From Pinibacter aurantiacus (GTDB lineage: Bacteria > Bacteroidota > Bacteroidia > Chitinophagales > Chitinophagaceae), in the NCBI RefSeq assembly GCF_019130065.1, contig NZ_JAHSPG010000002.1:186001-250000 (forward strand): DNA of 64,000 nt. The letters run 5' to 3'. The notes beneath the pieces are model-generated. The model was not told the DNA's origin. It worked only from the letters and a program-made list of their open reading frames with translations, and searched no databases. Both the position numbers and the translations under genes were made by a program. Below are positions 1 through 7,959 of this stretch, piece after piece. Numbering within the stretch: the stretch's first letter is position 1; each line of letters opens with the position of its first letter.

Positions 1-605
1 TCAATTTTCGCGAAAACGGTATAAACATCTGCAAAGCCACCATTAGTGATCCAGCATTTTTGTCCGTTCAGCAAATAATATTTTCCATCATCACTAAGTT
101 TCGCAGAAGTTTTTGCACCCAGCGCATCGCTGCCGCTGTTTGGCTCAGTTAAACCATAAGCACCTTTCCATTCACCCGTAGCAAGTTTGGGAATATATTT
201 TTCCTTTTGTGCATCATTACCAAAATATAGAATTGGCAATGTACCAATGCCCGTATGAGCCGCAATAGCAACGGAAAATGAATAACCGCCGCCCAGTCCT
301 TCATTTACCAGTGTAGAAGTGATAAAATCTTTACCAAGGCCACCATATTGCTCAGGCAAAGAGGTGGAGAGTAGTCCTTGCTCACCGGCTTTTTGCATGA
401 GCGAAGGCATAAGGCCCGGCTCCATTTTGTCAATACGGTCAATAGCAGGCAACACCTCCGAGTCCAGGAAGGAGTTACACATGTCCTTAACCATTTGCTG
501 CTCCTCGTTAAAATCCTCGGGAACAAACGTGTCGAAAGCTGTACTTTCTTTAATGAGCCATTCGCCTCCTTTAAGCGCTGCGGCCTTTTTTAATTCGGTG
601 CTCAT
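1..605 (-). CDS. acyl-CoA dehydrogenase, 5' part (cut by window edge)
   Basis: Flavoprotein of fatty-acid beta-oxidation that oxidises an acyl-CoA to the trans-2-enoyl-CoA. The first 201 residues are visible from an ATG at 605; the C-terminal helical domain lies beyond the window. Visible features are the N-terminal helical domain, a loop reading PEQYGGLGKD, and the family signature AYGLTEPNSGSDALG followed by GQKCWITNGG, typical of the FAD/substrate-binding middle domain. It lies 60 bases downstream of a co-directional MarR regulator, so the two may be co-transcribed and the regulator may respond to acyl-CoAs (inference). Chain-length specificity cannot be read from this part. Confidence 0.93.
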   Translation of the reverse strand, partial: MSTELKKAAALKGGEWLIKESTAFDTFVPEDFNEEQQMVKDMCNSFLDSEVLPAIDRIDKMEPGLMPSLMQKAGEQGLLSTSLPEQYGGLGKDFITSTLVNEGLGGGYSFSVAIAAHTGIGTLPILYFGNDAQKEKYIPKLATGEWKGAYGLTEPNSGSDALGAKTSAKLSDDGKYYLLNGQKCWITNGGFADVYTVFAKI

Positions 606-665
606 ATGACATTTTTTAAAAGTGAATGAATATGTAGTGGGTGAATCCTGTTAAAAAACACCTGC

Positions 666-1106
666 CTATTTCAAGTTGTCGTAAACAATTTGCAATACCG
701 ATTTACAAATTTCAATTTGCTCTTCCGGTACCGTTTTCAAAGCTTCGTTCAGGGTTTCTGTAGCAAGGCCCATGCTCTGGTCCTGCAACTGCTGGGCACG
801 TGGGGTAAGAAAGATCATGTTGATCCTGCGGTCTTCTTTAGAGGCGATCCTTTTTACGAGATCAAGTTTTTCAAGATTGTCTACCAGCCTTGTAATGCTG
901 GGCTTGTCGCGAAAAGTAGCATTGCAAAGCTCCTGCTGGCTAATGCCGTCCTGTTTCCACAAATGATATAAAACGCTCCATTGCTCAATGGTTAAGTTGA
1001 GCGCTGCGCTATTAAACTTTTTTTGCAATCGTCTTGCTATCGCTGTAGAGGCTTTACCGGTTATAAAACTGTAAAGTTCACCTCTTTTAAATTGGTTGTT
1101 TGGCAT
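666..1106 (-). CDS. MarR-family transcriptional regulator
   Basis: A 146-residue winged-helix regulator. The MarR fold is seen in the recognition region (ISQQELCNATFRDKPSITRLVDNLEKLDLVKR) followed by the wing with the typical D-R segment (SKEDRRINMIFLT) and a C-terminal dimerisation helix. I chose ATG 1106 (MPNNQFKRGEL); an upstream in-frame ATG at 1130 would add eight atypical residues. It is the first gene of a pair with the acyl-CoA dehydrogenase. MarR proteins usually repress neighbouring genes and are released by small ligands; here a lipid-related ligand is a guess from context only. Confidence 0.88.
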   Translation of the reverse strand: MPNNQFKRGELYSFITGKASTAIARRLQKKFNSAALNLTIEQWSVLYHLWKQDGISQQELCNATFRDKPSITRLVDNLEKLDLVKRIASKEDRRINMIFLTPRAQQLQDQSMGLATETLNEALKTVPEEQIEICKSVLQIVYDNLK

Positions 1107-1256
1107 ATAGTTAGTTAAGCAACTATTCAAACCTAGCTAATATTCCCGTCACCTGCAAGTTTTTTGTCTTAAAAATTAATGCTAAAATTTGAAGTCCTTG
1201 ACTTCATGTTATTAATCAATATTTTTGGCACTTGTATTAAATCCCCAAACCGTGTT

Positions 1257-2018
1257 ATGAAAAAAATTCTTATCCCTATTGTAGTCTGTGCCGCTATGGT
1301 TTGTTTTGCCGGATGTGCCACTACAGCCGATCGCCTTGCCAAAATCTGGTTCTTCACTCACCATACAGGTGGTGACGAAACGACCATGAAGCTTGAGCCC
1401 ACCAGCTTTTTAAACCTGCAACCAAACGGCACCTACACAAGTTACCTTATAGGCTTCGACGATGGCCAATGGACGGCAACCGGCAGCGAAATTATTTTAA
1501 AAAGCAACCACCACACAACAAACAAGCTTGCAATAGGCTCACTAATGGCCAATGAGCTTGTCATCAATTATAACGGCTCAAATACCAATTATAATTTTGA
1601 AGGTTGCGATGATACTTTTAAAACAGATAACGACAACCCTTTTTCTGCCGTCAACAATTTGTGGCGCATAAAACCAACACATGCGGAAAGCGATAAGCAA
1701 ATTTCTGCGAGATTAAAGAATCACCTGCATTTCTGGGAAAAATATTTCGAATGGGCGTTGGACACGAAGAAGCATTCAATTGACGTTCGCAGCACGCCGT
1801 CTGTTATAAAAATTTATGGAAACGGCCTTTCATTAAAGCATTATGAAGATCAGCCAGAAGCCTGGAAGAACTGTTTTTACGACTCAACAGATTGTGTAAA
1901 AGCAATGGTGCAAATGCAAAACTTTCTTAGAAAAACAGATATCGCATGGCCACACTCTGATAATCCATTCAAAATGTTTTTATCTGCTTTCCAACAGATG
2001 AATGAAAAGTTTGAATAA
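1257..2018 (+). CDS. putative lipoprotein, function unknown
   Basis: A 253-residue protein with a clear lipoprotein signal peptide: MKK, a hydrophobic stretch, then CFAGC with the lipidated Cys at about residue 20. An ATG at 1179 would bury the signal peptide, so 1257 is preferred. The first half resembles a small lipocalin-like or 'how much signal' beta domain (FLNLQPNGTYTSYLIGFDDGQWTATGSEIILKS), a pattern common in Bacteroidota lipoproteins. The second half is charged and helical (DKQISARLKNHLHFWEKYFEWAL). It stands alone, pointing away from the MarR unit. I do not recognise a specific function. Confidence 0.75.
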   Translation: MKKILIPIVVCAAMVCFAGCATTADRLAKIWFFTHHTGGDETTMKLEPTSFLNLQPNGTYTSYLIGFDDGQWTATGSEIILKSNHHTTNKLAIGSLMANELVINYNGSNTNYNFEGCDDTFKTDNDNPFSAVNNLWRIKPTHAESDKQISARLKNHLHFWEKYFEWALDTKKHSIDVRSTPSVIKIYGNGLSLKHYEDQPEAWKNCFYDSTDCVKAMVQMQNFLRKTDIAWPHSDNPFKMFLSAFQQMNEKFE

Positions 2019-2055
2019 GAATTTCTAGATGCGATTTTAGAAAACAGTGGAAGCT

Positions 2056-2325
2056 TTAATTTTTGACGTTTTTCTTTTTGGTTTCTGTGATTGGCTTTTC
2101 AGGGAAGAAGTCTTTAATTGAAACACCTAATTCAATTGCTAGCAAATTCAGGTGATTTAGATTGTATTTGGAAGAATGGTTAAGACTTTCTACCTGGCCA
2201 ATAAAACCTCTGGATGTATCTAGAGCAGCAGCAATATCTTCTTGAGAAAATCCTTTAGCGATTCGGATCTCCTTGATCTTATTAATTACATACTGCTCTA
2301 TTTTGGTTTTTTTATTCTCGGACAT
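2056..2325 (-). CDS. XRE-family helix-turn-helix protein
   Basis: Small (89 residues) DNA-binding protein. The Cro/C1-type HTH is visible: IKEIRIAKGFSQEDIAAALDTSRGFIGQVESL, then LNHLNLLAIELGVSIKDFFPE, which is the usual HTH_3 ending. Start chosen at MSENKK (2325); an ATG at 2340 is also in frame. It is divergent from the small gene at 2416, so the 90-base gap probably holds promoters for both. Target unknown; autoregulation is plausible. Confidence 0.85.
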   Translation of the reverse strand: MSENKKTKIEQYVINKIKEIRIAKGFSQEDIAAALDTSRGFIGQVESLNHSSKYNLNHLNLLAIELGVSIKDFFPEKPITETKKKNVKN

Positions 2326-2415
2326 ACTTAAGAACACCAAGTACCAATTTTTTACTTATTTTCGTGATTAGTAATAACTAAGAATCCGATTTCTGGTTTA
2401 AATCTTAATTAGATA

Positions 2416-2688
2416 ATGGAATTAAACAACTATTCGATGGAGAAAGAAACAATAGAGCTTGAAAATGCAGACGAAATAGTAGAGCGTTTTTTTCAAGATT
2501 TTAAAGTAGAAGAAGTAAAGCAAACATTAAATGATATGTTAGAAGTTAGCTTAACAACCAACCATTCAGCCTTTAGTGAACCGATACAAAGAGCAAATCT
2601 TTTGTTTATCCATAAAAGGCTTGTTGATATTTTTGAAGCTAATCATTTAATATTTAGTCGTAACAAAAACGTTCAAATTTTGCATTGA
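2416..2688 (+). CDS. small hypothetical protein
   Basis: Ninety residues, acidic in the first half (EKETIELENADEIVERFFQDF) and mostly helical, with no signal peptide or membrane segment. It does not match a family I know. It is divergent from the XRE regulator and followed at once by a bidirectional terminator, which supports it being a real transcription unit. A toxin-antitoxin arrangement with the XRE protein was considered but nothing in the sequence shows toxin motifs. Confidence 0.55.
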   Translation: MELNNYSMEKETIELENADEIVERFFQDFKVEEVKQTLNDMLEVSLTTNHSAFSEPIQRANLLFIHKRLVDIFEANHLIFSRNKNVQILH

Positions 2689-2717
2689 TTGTTTAAATTG
2701 CCTCAGCCTCCAATAAA

Positions 2718-2749
2718 TAAAAAACGCTGGTGATGAGCCAGCGTTTTTT
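2718..2749. terminator. bidirectional terminator
   Basis: Stem AACGCTGG / CCAGCGTT with a seven-base loop, flanked by A-run and T-run on both sides, between the convergent small gene (ends 2688) and murA (ends 2754). Confidence 0.85.
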
Positions 2750-2753
2750 ACAA

Positions 2754-4058
2754 TTACAATCTCGTTATGTCTGCGCCAAGCGCTTTCAACCGGTCGTCGA
2801 TGTATTGATAACCGCGATCAATTTGTTCAATGTTTTGAATCGTGCTTTTTCCTTCTGCGCTCAAAGCCGCAATCAGCAAAGCAACACCGGCACGAATATC
2901 AGGACTGCTCATGGTAATGCCTCTTAAGTTTTGCTGACGGCCCAACCCAATTACAGCAGCACGGTGCGGATCACACAAAATGATCTGCGCACCCATGTCA
3001 ATTAGTTTGTCCACAAAGAACAAACGGCTTTCAAACATTTTCTGATGAATCAATACTGAACCTTTTGCTTGCGTCGCAACCACTAGCACAATGCTCAAAA
3101 GATCTGGTGTAAAGCCCGGCCACGGATGATCGTACATCGTAAGTACGGAGCCATCCAGAAAAGTTTGAATTTCATAAAGCGATTGCTCAGGAATAACAAT
3201 GTCATCTCCTTTAAATTCCATCGCAATACCAAGCTGCTTGAACTTATCCGGAATAACACCCAGATGCTCAAGGCCTGCATTCTTGATAGTGATATTGCTT
3301 TGCGTCATGGCTGCAAGACCAATAAAGGAGCCAACTTCAATCATGTCCGGCAACATCGTGTGTTCAGTGCCGCCTAAATATTCAACACCTTCAATGGTCA
3401 GCAAATTACTGCCCACGCCGCTGATCTTTGCGCCCATGCGGTTAAGCATTTTACAAAGCTGCTGTATGTATGGTTCACATGCTGCGTTGTAAATAGTGGT
3501 AGTTCCAGATGCCATTACTGCTGCCATAACAATGTTTGCAGTTCCTGTAACGGAAGGCTCATCCAGCAACATATATGTGCCCTTCAGTTTTTTCGCCTCC
3601 AGGTGAAAGAATCCATCTTCATTATTGTAAGTGAACTCCGCGCCCAATCTTTCAAAACCGATGATATGCGTATCTAACCTGCGTCTGCCGATTTTATCGC
3701 CACCCGGTTTTGGAATAAATGCTTTTCTGTAACGGGATAACATTGGTCCTGCAAACATCACCGAACCTCTTAGTTTGCCGCTCTTCTTTTTGTAAGCTTC
3801 GCTGTGTAGGTAATCTATGTTCACATCATCAGCCTGGAAAATGCAGGTTTGCCTGTTGGGGCGCTCGATCTTTACGTTCATTTCACCCAGCAACTCAATC
3901 AAGAGGTTTACATCAAGAATATCGGGAATGTTGTTAATGGTAACTTTTTCCGGCGTTAACAGCACGGCACTTATTATCTGCAAAGCCTCATTCTTCGCGC
4001 CTTGCGGTGTAATTTCCCCATGTAATTTTTTTCCTCCTCTTACTTCAAAAATGTTCAT
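2754..4058 (-). CDS. murA: UDP-N-acetylglucosamine 1-carboxyvinyltransferase (MurA)
   Basis: First committed step of peptidoglycan synthesis: transfer of enolpyruvate from PEP to UDP-GlcNAc in the cytoplasm. 434 residues, normal length. Start at MNIFEVRGGKKLHGEI (4058); the in-frame ATG at 4106 would add 16 non-conserved residues. The N-terminal QGAKNEALQI matches the SGAKNA-type substrate loop, and the C-terminal AALSAEGKSTIQNIEQIDRGY is typical. In the mobile loop the residue normally Cys (Cys115 in E. coli, in the PGGC motif) is Asp here (KPGGDKIG, GAT at 3696-3698, residue 121). That substitution is known to keep activity but remove the target of fosfomycin. Downstream of a DUF4290 gene, an arrangement common in Bacteroidota. 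Confidence 0.97.
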   Translation of the reverse strand: MNIFEVRGGKKLHGEITPQGAKNEALQIISAVLLTPEKVTINNIPDILDVNLLIELLGEMNVKIERPNRQTCIFQADDVNIDYLHSEAYKKKSGKLRGSVMFAGPMLSRYRKAFIPKPGGDKIGRRRLDTHIIGFERLGAEFTYNNEDGFFHLEAKKLKGTYMLLDEPSVTGTANIVMAAVMASGTTTIYNAACEPYIQQLCKMLNRMGAKISGVGSNLLTIEGVEYLGGTEHTMLPDMIEVGSFIGLAAMTQSNITIKNAGLEHLGVIPDKFKQLGIAMEFKGDDIVIPEQSLYEIQTFLDGSVLTMYDHPWPGFTPDLLSIVLVVATQAKGSVLIHQKMFESRLFFVDKLIDMGAQIILCDPHRAAVIGLGRQQNLRGITMSSPDIRAGVALLIAALSAEGKSTIQNIEQIDRGYQYIDDRLKALGADITRL

Positions 4059-4198
4059 TCCCGTTTGTCGTTTTCTTTGTTTGTAAAAAATATATGCCTC
4101 CCGCAAAGCGGGAGAAAAAATTTATTAGAAAGATTCTTATTTGTCCAGCCTACATTCTACTCGCAGCAAAAATATTTAAGTCGCCGCCTCGCCGCGCG

Positions 4199-4281
4199 AA
4201 AATAAAAAAGCTGTCAAAAAGAGAAACGAAAGACAAGATATAAAAACGAAGTCTTTTCGTAAATTTTACTTTTTGACAGCT
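4199..4281 (-). terminator. long rho-independent terminator of the DUF4290 gene
   Basis: Read on the minus strand, AGCTGTCAAAAAG (4281-4269) pairs perfectly with 4221-4209, an inner ACGAAAGAC/GTCTTTTCGT stem closes the centre, and a T-run (TTTTTTATT) follows. At about 73 nt the hairpin is long for a terminator. It separates the DUF4290 gene from murA, so murA probably has its own promoter in 4060-4200. Confidence 0.75.
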
Positions 4282-4308
4282 CTATAGAAAGGTTTTATCG
4301 GCCTCTAC

Positions 4309-5049
4309 CTATTGAAAACGCTTCTTGTTATTTCCAAATTTCTGGTTGCGGCCACCACCACCATTGTTGCGGTTGTCCCCACCGTTGTTGTTACGGTTGT
4401 TTCTTCCTCCACCGCCGCCACCTTGGAATTTTTGGTTCCTGTTATTGTTATTATTTTTTCTGAAGTCGCCATATCCACCGCCGCCGCCACGGTTGTTATT
4501 TTCATTGGCGCGGTAGCTTTTTACGTATGGTGTATTGGTAAATTCCAGTTGATTGTGTGTAATAGCACTCAACTCGCTCTGAACCGCATCGTCGTGTACG
4601 GTTTCTTTGTGCCAGTTGTTGTATGCCAATTTCATGTAGTAAGCAACGGCATTCGCAAATCCATTGCGTTTTTCCGGATTCTCTTCTTTCAATGCTTTGT
4701 CAATAACCAGCTCCAGGTTTTTACCAAGGTGAGAGTGCCTAGGATAGCGCTTTGGATATTTTAGTGGATCTGGTTTTGCCTTTAATTGCTCCTTTGTAGG
4801 AATGGGATAAGGAGATTCCACGTCAAGATGAAAATCGGCAATCAGGAACAGGTGATCCCAAAGTTTATGACGGAAGTCTTCCACATTTTTCAAATGCGGG
4901 TTCAAAAATCCCATTAGTTCAATAGCAGCCATTGCATTCTTCTGACGAAGGTCTTTGTCTTCAATCGTCATCAGATATTCAATCATTTTTTGAATATGAC
5001 GGCCGTATTCGCGCATCATCAAATGATTTCTGCTTGTATTATATTCCAT
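4309..5049 (-). CDS. DUF4290 protein with Gly/Asn/Arg-rich tail
   Basis: 246 residues. Residues 1 to about 175 form a helical domain recognisable as DUF4290 (MEYNTSRNHLMMREYGRHIQKMIE, later YPRHSHLGKNLELVIDKAL), a Bacteroidota-specific family with no known function. From about residue 183 the protein is a low-complexity tail of Gly runs, Asn runs and Arg (RGG-like and RNN-like steps), ending KKRFQ. Such tails are disordered and often bind RNA. It precedes murA on the same strand but a strong terminator lies between them. The tail is encoded by GGN/AAY-rich repeats that also create spurious proline-rich frames on the other strand. Confidence 0.85.
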   Translation of the reverse strand: MEYNTSRNHLMMREYGRHIQKMIEYLMTIEDKDLRQKNAMAAIELMGFLNPHLKNVEDFRHKLWDHLFLIADFHLDVESPYPIPTKEQLKAKPDPLKYPKRYPRHSHLGKNLELVIDKALKEENPEKRNGFANAVAYYMKLAYNNWHKETVHDDAVQSELSAITHNQLEFTNTPYVKSYRANENNNRGGGGGYGDFRKNNNNNRNQKFQGGGGGGRNNRNNNGGDNRNNGGGGRNQKFGNNKKRFQ

Positions 5050-5256
5050 GTAATTTTTTTTGAACGGGATCTTTTACTGTAATCAACAATTGTTCCTGTT
5101 GTAAGGGAGCAGTTTGCAATTCATAATTTCTTTTAGGGAAAAGATGGCTGTTTATCCCGTGTAAGTAATTTCTATACAGACAAAAGTATAAAATATTTCA
5201 TATCCCGCAAGGAACAGAAAAATATTTGGGAAAATCTTGGGAGCGAGGACAAAATG

Positions 5257-5345
5257 AACGATGTCAGATGTACGGTGTACGAAATTCGATGATATGTAAC
5301 GCTCTAATGACTTTCGTACATCGTACATCGCACTCCGTACACCCA
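5257..5345. repeat. heptamer-tract inverted repeat (CGTACAT unit)
   Basis: One arm (about 5257-5285) holds diverged copies of the seven-base unit ATGTACG/GTGTACG; the other (about 5310-5345) holds its complement, CGTACATCGTACATCG. The same unit builds the inverted repeat at 62403-62491. The element lies immediately after the DUF2891 stop codon (minus strand). The rest of the 300-base gap 5050-5350 shows nothing else. Confidence 0.8.
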
Positions 5346-5350
5346 ACGCC

Positions 5351-6454
5351 CTACTCGCTCACCAAAGCATATACCGCAAAGCTCGCCAGCCAATGCTCGC
5401 CGCCGTAATTGGCGCTGGCAACATTTGGCAGGCTCGCATTTAAGTGATGAATGGCCGATTTTCTCAAAAGTGCAGTTCTTTTATCGCCTGCAGGCAAGCA
5501 ATTCGCCAGACCCTTCATGCACCACGTGCGGCTGAAACACAATCCGTCAAGGTGCACGATTTGGTAATCGCTTCTGTCAGAAATCACCGGCAGGTTAGTT
5601 AAATGCTGCAAAGACGCCAGCGGAATGAAAGCGTTGAACCACTGTACGAACGCAGCTTTGTCCAACACTCTGCGCATCAGGTCAGCCTCCTCCAAAGAAG
5701 GAGAGAGAAAATCCGTGCCATCCGGCTCCCACCTGGAAGGCGCATTTTTATCTTTCAAATACAATTGTTTTGCGCTTTTAACAATCGCCGCCTCAAAGGC
5801 TGCATTCCTGGTTGCCTTTGCGTAATCCAGCGCAAACACTAATCCAAAGGCAGTGTTGGGATGAACGCCCGTTCTGTTAGGGTAAGTTTGCTTTGGCAGA
5901 TAATCCATCCATAATTTGATAACTGTGTCGCAAAGCGGTTGCAAGGTATTGCGCCACCTGATGGCATCCGGATCGTTAAAACCAATTAGTTCTTGCTGCA
6001 GTTTTAGCAACCACGCCCAGCCATAGGTTCTTTCGTAATTTCTTGACAAAGGCGATATAAAATAGTCGATCTCACCTTTGATATTTTCCGGAGTAATATT
6101 GGTTGAAATAGCGGCCCTGATTGCTGCGGCCTCGGGCATTTGGGGAAATTTCTTCAAAAGACTCACCAGCATCCAGTGTCCATGCACACAGCTGTGCCAA
6201 TCGAAACAACCGTAAAATGCAGGATGCATTTGTTTTGGTGTGCGCAAATGGTCACTGTCGTTTACGCTCAAATGGCTTGTTTTATTGGGGTACTCCTGTT
6301 GTAAACATTTCAAAGGCAATGATGCAAAATGTGAAGCACCTTCAAGTGTAAGGTTAAACTGTGAACTGTCTTTGTTGGTAGTATAAAATGCGTGCGTTTG
6401 TGAAAACAGCGCTGAGGATGTAAAAAGAAGAATGAACGTAAAAAAACTTTTCAT
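5351..6454 (-). CDS. DUF2891 family secreted protein
   Basis: 367 residues with a signal peptide (MKSFFTFILLFTSSALFSQTHA). Motifs HPAFYGCFDWHSCVHGHWML, RTYGWAWLLKLQQEL and SRWEPDGTDFLSPSLEEADLMRRVL match the DUF2891 family, an alpha/alpha-barrel-like fold whose activity is not established; the W-H-S-x-V-H-G segment is its conserved core. Probably periplasmic. Its 3' end abuts a hairpin repeat. No operon partner is evident; the next co-directional gene upstream is the TlpA protein 180 bases away. Confidence 0.85.
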   Translation of the reverse strand: MKSFFTFILLFTSSALFSQTHAFYTTNKDSSQFNLTLEGASHFASLPLKCLQQEYPNKTSHLSVNDSDHLRTPKQMHPAFYGCFDWHSCVHGHWMLVSLLKKFPQMPEAAAIRAAISTNITPENIKGEIDYFISPLSRNYERTYGWAWLLKLQQELIGFNDPDAIRWRNTLQPLCDTVIKLWMDYLPKQTYPNRTGVHPNTAFGLVFALDYAKATRNAAFEAAIVKSAKQLYLKDKNAPSRWEPDGTDFLSPSLEEADLMRRVLDKAAFVQWFNAFIPLASLQHLTNLPVISDRSDYQIVHLDGLCFSRTWCMKGLANCLPAGDKRTALLRKSAIHHLNASLPNVASANYGGEHWLASFAVYALVSE

Positions 6455-6535
6455 GTGAGGTTATTCAAATTTATAAACCTCAAAGTAACACGTTTATGTA
6501 AATGGACGATTGAAATATTGACGAAGTGTTTGAAA

Positions 6536-6630
6536 CAATAACTGAATGACTGAATAACTGAGTATGCGCGAGTGTGCGAAATGTTGCACAGAAGCTTCAG
6601 TTATTCAGTCATTCAGTTATTCAGTCATTG
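6536..6630. repeat. octamer-tract inverted repeat (GTTATTCA unit)
   Basis: Arm 1 (6536-6561) reads as AATAACTGA/ATGACTGA steps; arm 2 (6596-6630) is the complement with four CAGT(T/C)ATT steps at 8-base spacing. Loop about 35 bases. The same unit recurs at 25739-25841 and 36259-36362. It ends four bases from the stop codon of the TlpA-like gene, so its RNA would fold at that mRNA's 3' end. Confidence 0.85.
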
Positions 6631-6634
6631 AACG

Positions 6635-7753
6635 CTAGTTAAAAATCTCTCCCAGTTTCTTCTCCAAATCTTCACCACGAAGATTCTTGCCAATGATTTT
6701 TCCTTTCGGATCGATCAAAAAATTCTGGGGAATTGACTGTATACCATACATTTTTGCAACAGCATTGTTCCAGTATTGAAGGTCTGAAACGTGTGTCCAT
6801 GTTAGGTTATCGTCATGAATAGCTTTTAACCATCTTTCTTTTGCGGACTCTTTATCCAAGGAAACGCTCAAGATGTCAAAGCCTTTGCTTTTATATGCGT
6901 TGTAAGCCTTTACCACATTAGGATTTTCAGCACGGCAAGGTCCGCACCAGCTCGCCCAGAAATCAAGCAAAACATATTTACCACGGAAAGATGAAAGCGA
7001 AATGGGCTTACCCAAAGTATCATTTTGCGTAAAGTCTATAGCCACTTGTCCAATGCCTGTTTTCTTAGCAATCTCAATCGTTTTCGCCATCTCTTTTCCG
7101 GAAGGAGTTGCTTTCGCAGACTGCGGCAGTTTATTAAACAAAGGTTCTACTTCAGAAACATCGACACTATAACCGGCATATTGTTGCAATGCAAAAACAG
7201 CAATAGGTGAGGATGGGTTGTTGCTAACATATGCGCCCGTTTGTTTTCTAACTGCCTCGTCAATGCTATCGATCCGGGTCTCCACAGCCTTCATGCCCTC
7301 CTTATTTTGCTCTTTTGCAAAACCCGCATATTGCTGCATTAGTCTATTACGTTCACCACTAACCGCTTTACGCAAATCGTTTAACTTTTTAAACTCGTCG
7401 TTTGCTTTGGAACCCGTCATTTGTGCATTGGAAAAAGAATCCGTTTGTACCATGTTCATATTGGCCATATCAAGAAAAACTGCTTTCATTTTTTCTGCAG
7501 CGATATTGCCGGATTTATAACCGGGGCTCAATAGTGCAATTGTAGGTTCCTGCAGTTTCAAATTGAATTTGTATTTTCCATCAATCACAGCGGCGGTGTC
7601 CTTGATATTTTCGGAACCGGAACGGTAAGAAATGAACACTTTTTCAATGCGATTGTCTATATTTTTCAGTTCGCCATTAAGGGTTACCGCTTTTTGAGCC
7701 TGGGAAAACAGGGCCGGAGCCGCCGCCAGGGCGGTCAACAAAATTTTTCTCAT
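6635..7753 (-). CDS. TlpA-like thiol:disulfide oxidoreductase with DUF4369 N-terminus
   Basis: 372 residues: a signal peptide (residues 1-20), a DUF4369 beta domain (about 20-115), a helical linker and a thioredoxin-fold AhpC/TSA-TlpA domain (about 235-372). The redox motif WCGPC is at 268-272 in the context LLDFWASWCGPCRAENP, and the cis-Pro region is SIPQNFLI. Such proteins are periplasmic or membrane-attached reductants in Bacteroidota, often several paralogs per genome, serving cytochrome maturation or oxidative repair. Substrate unknown. Standalone here. Confidence 0.92.
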   Translation of the reverse strand: MRKILLTALAAAPALFSQAQKAVTLNGELKNIDNRIEKVFISYRSGSENIKDTAAVIDGKYKFNLKLQEPTIALLSPGYKSGNIAAEKMKAVFLDMANMNMVQTDSFSNAQMTGSKANDEFKKLNDLRKAVSGERNRLMQQYAGFAKEQNKEGMKAVETRIDSIDEAVRKQTGAYVSNNPSSPIAVFALQQYAGYSVDVSEVEPLFNKLPQSAKATPSGKEMAKTIEIAKKTGIGQVAIDFTQNDTLGKPISLSSFRGKYVLLDFWASWCGPCRAENPNVVKAYNAYKSKGFDILSVSLDKESAKERWLKAIHDDNLTWTHVSDLQYWNNAVAKMYGIQSIPQNFLIDPKGKIIGKNLRGEDLEKKLGEIFN

Positions 7754-7959
7754 GTTCTTTTTTTTCGATTTTGTGCGGTGAAATTACCGGATTCGATCTT
7801 TTTTTGCTTGCCGCTGGTAAAATTCGCCCAATAAGTGAAAACTGATTTTATCCAGTGCAGCCCGTTTTGTATTTTCGCGAATTAACAATCTCAATCAGAC
7901 AGTTATGCGTTTGGAGAGAGCTTATCATAATATATTAAATTTTTTAAATCCCAAGAGTA

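Noticed and set aside
2056-2688. XRE regulator and small gene as a toxin-antitoxin pair
   Set aside because: The genes are divergent and the small protein shows no toxin motif.
4325-4764. Proline- and valine-rich plus-strand frames opposite the DUF4290 tail
   Set aside because: Shadows of the Gly/Asn repeats on the opposite strand.
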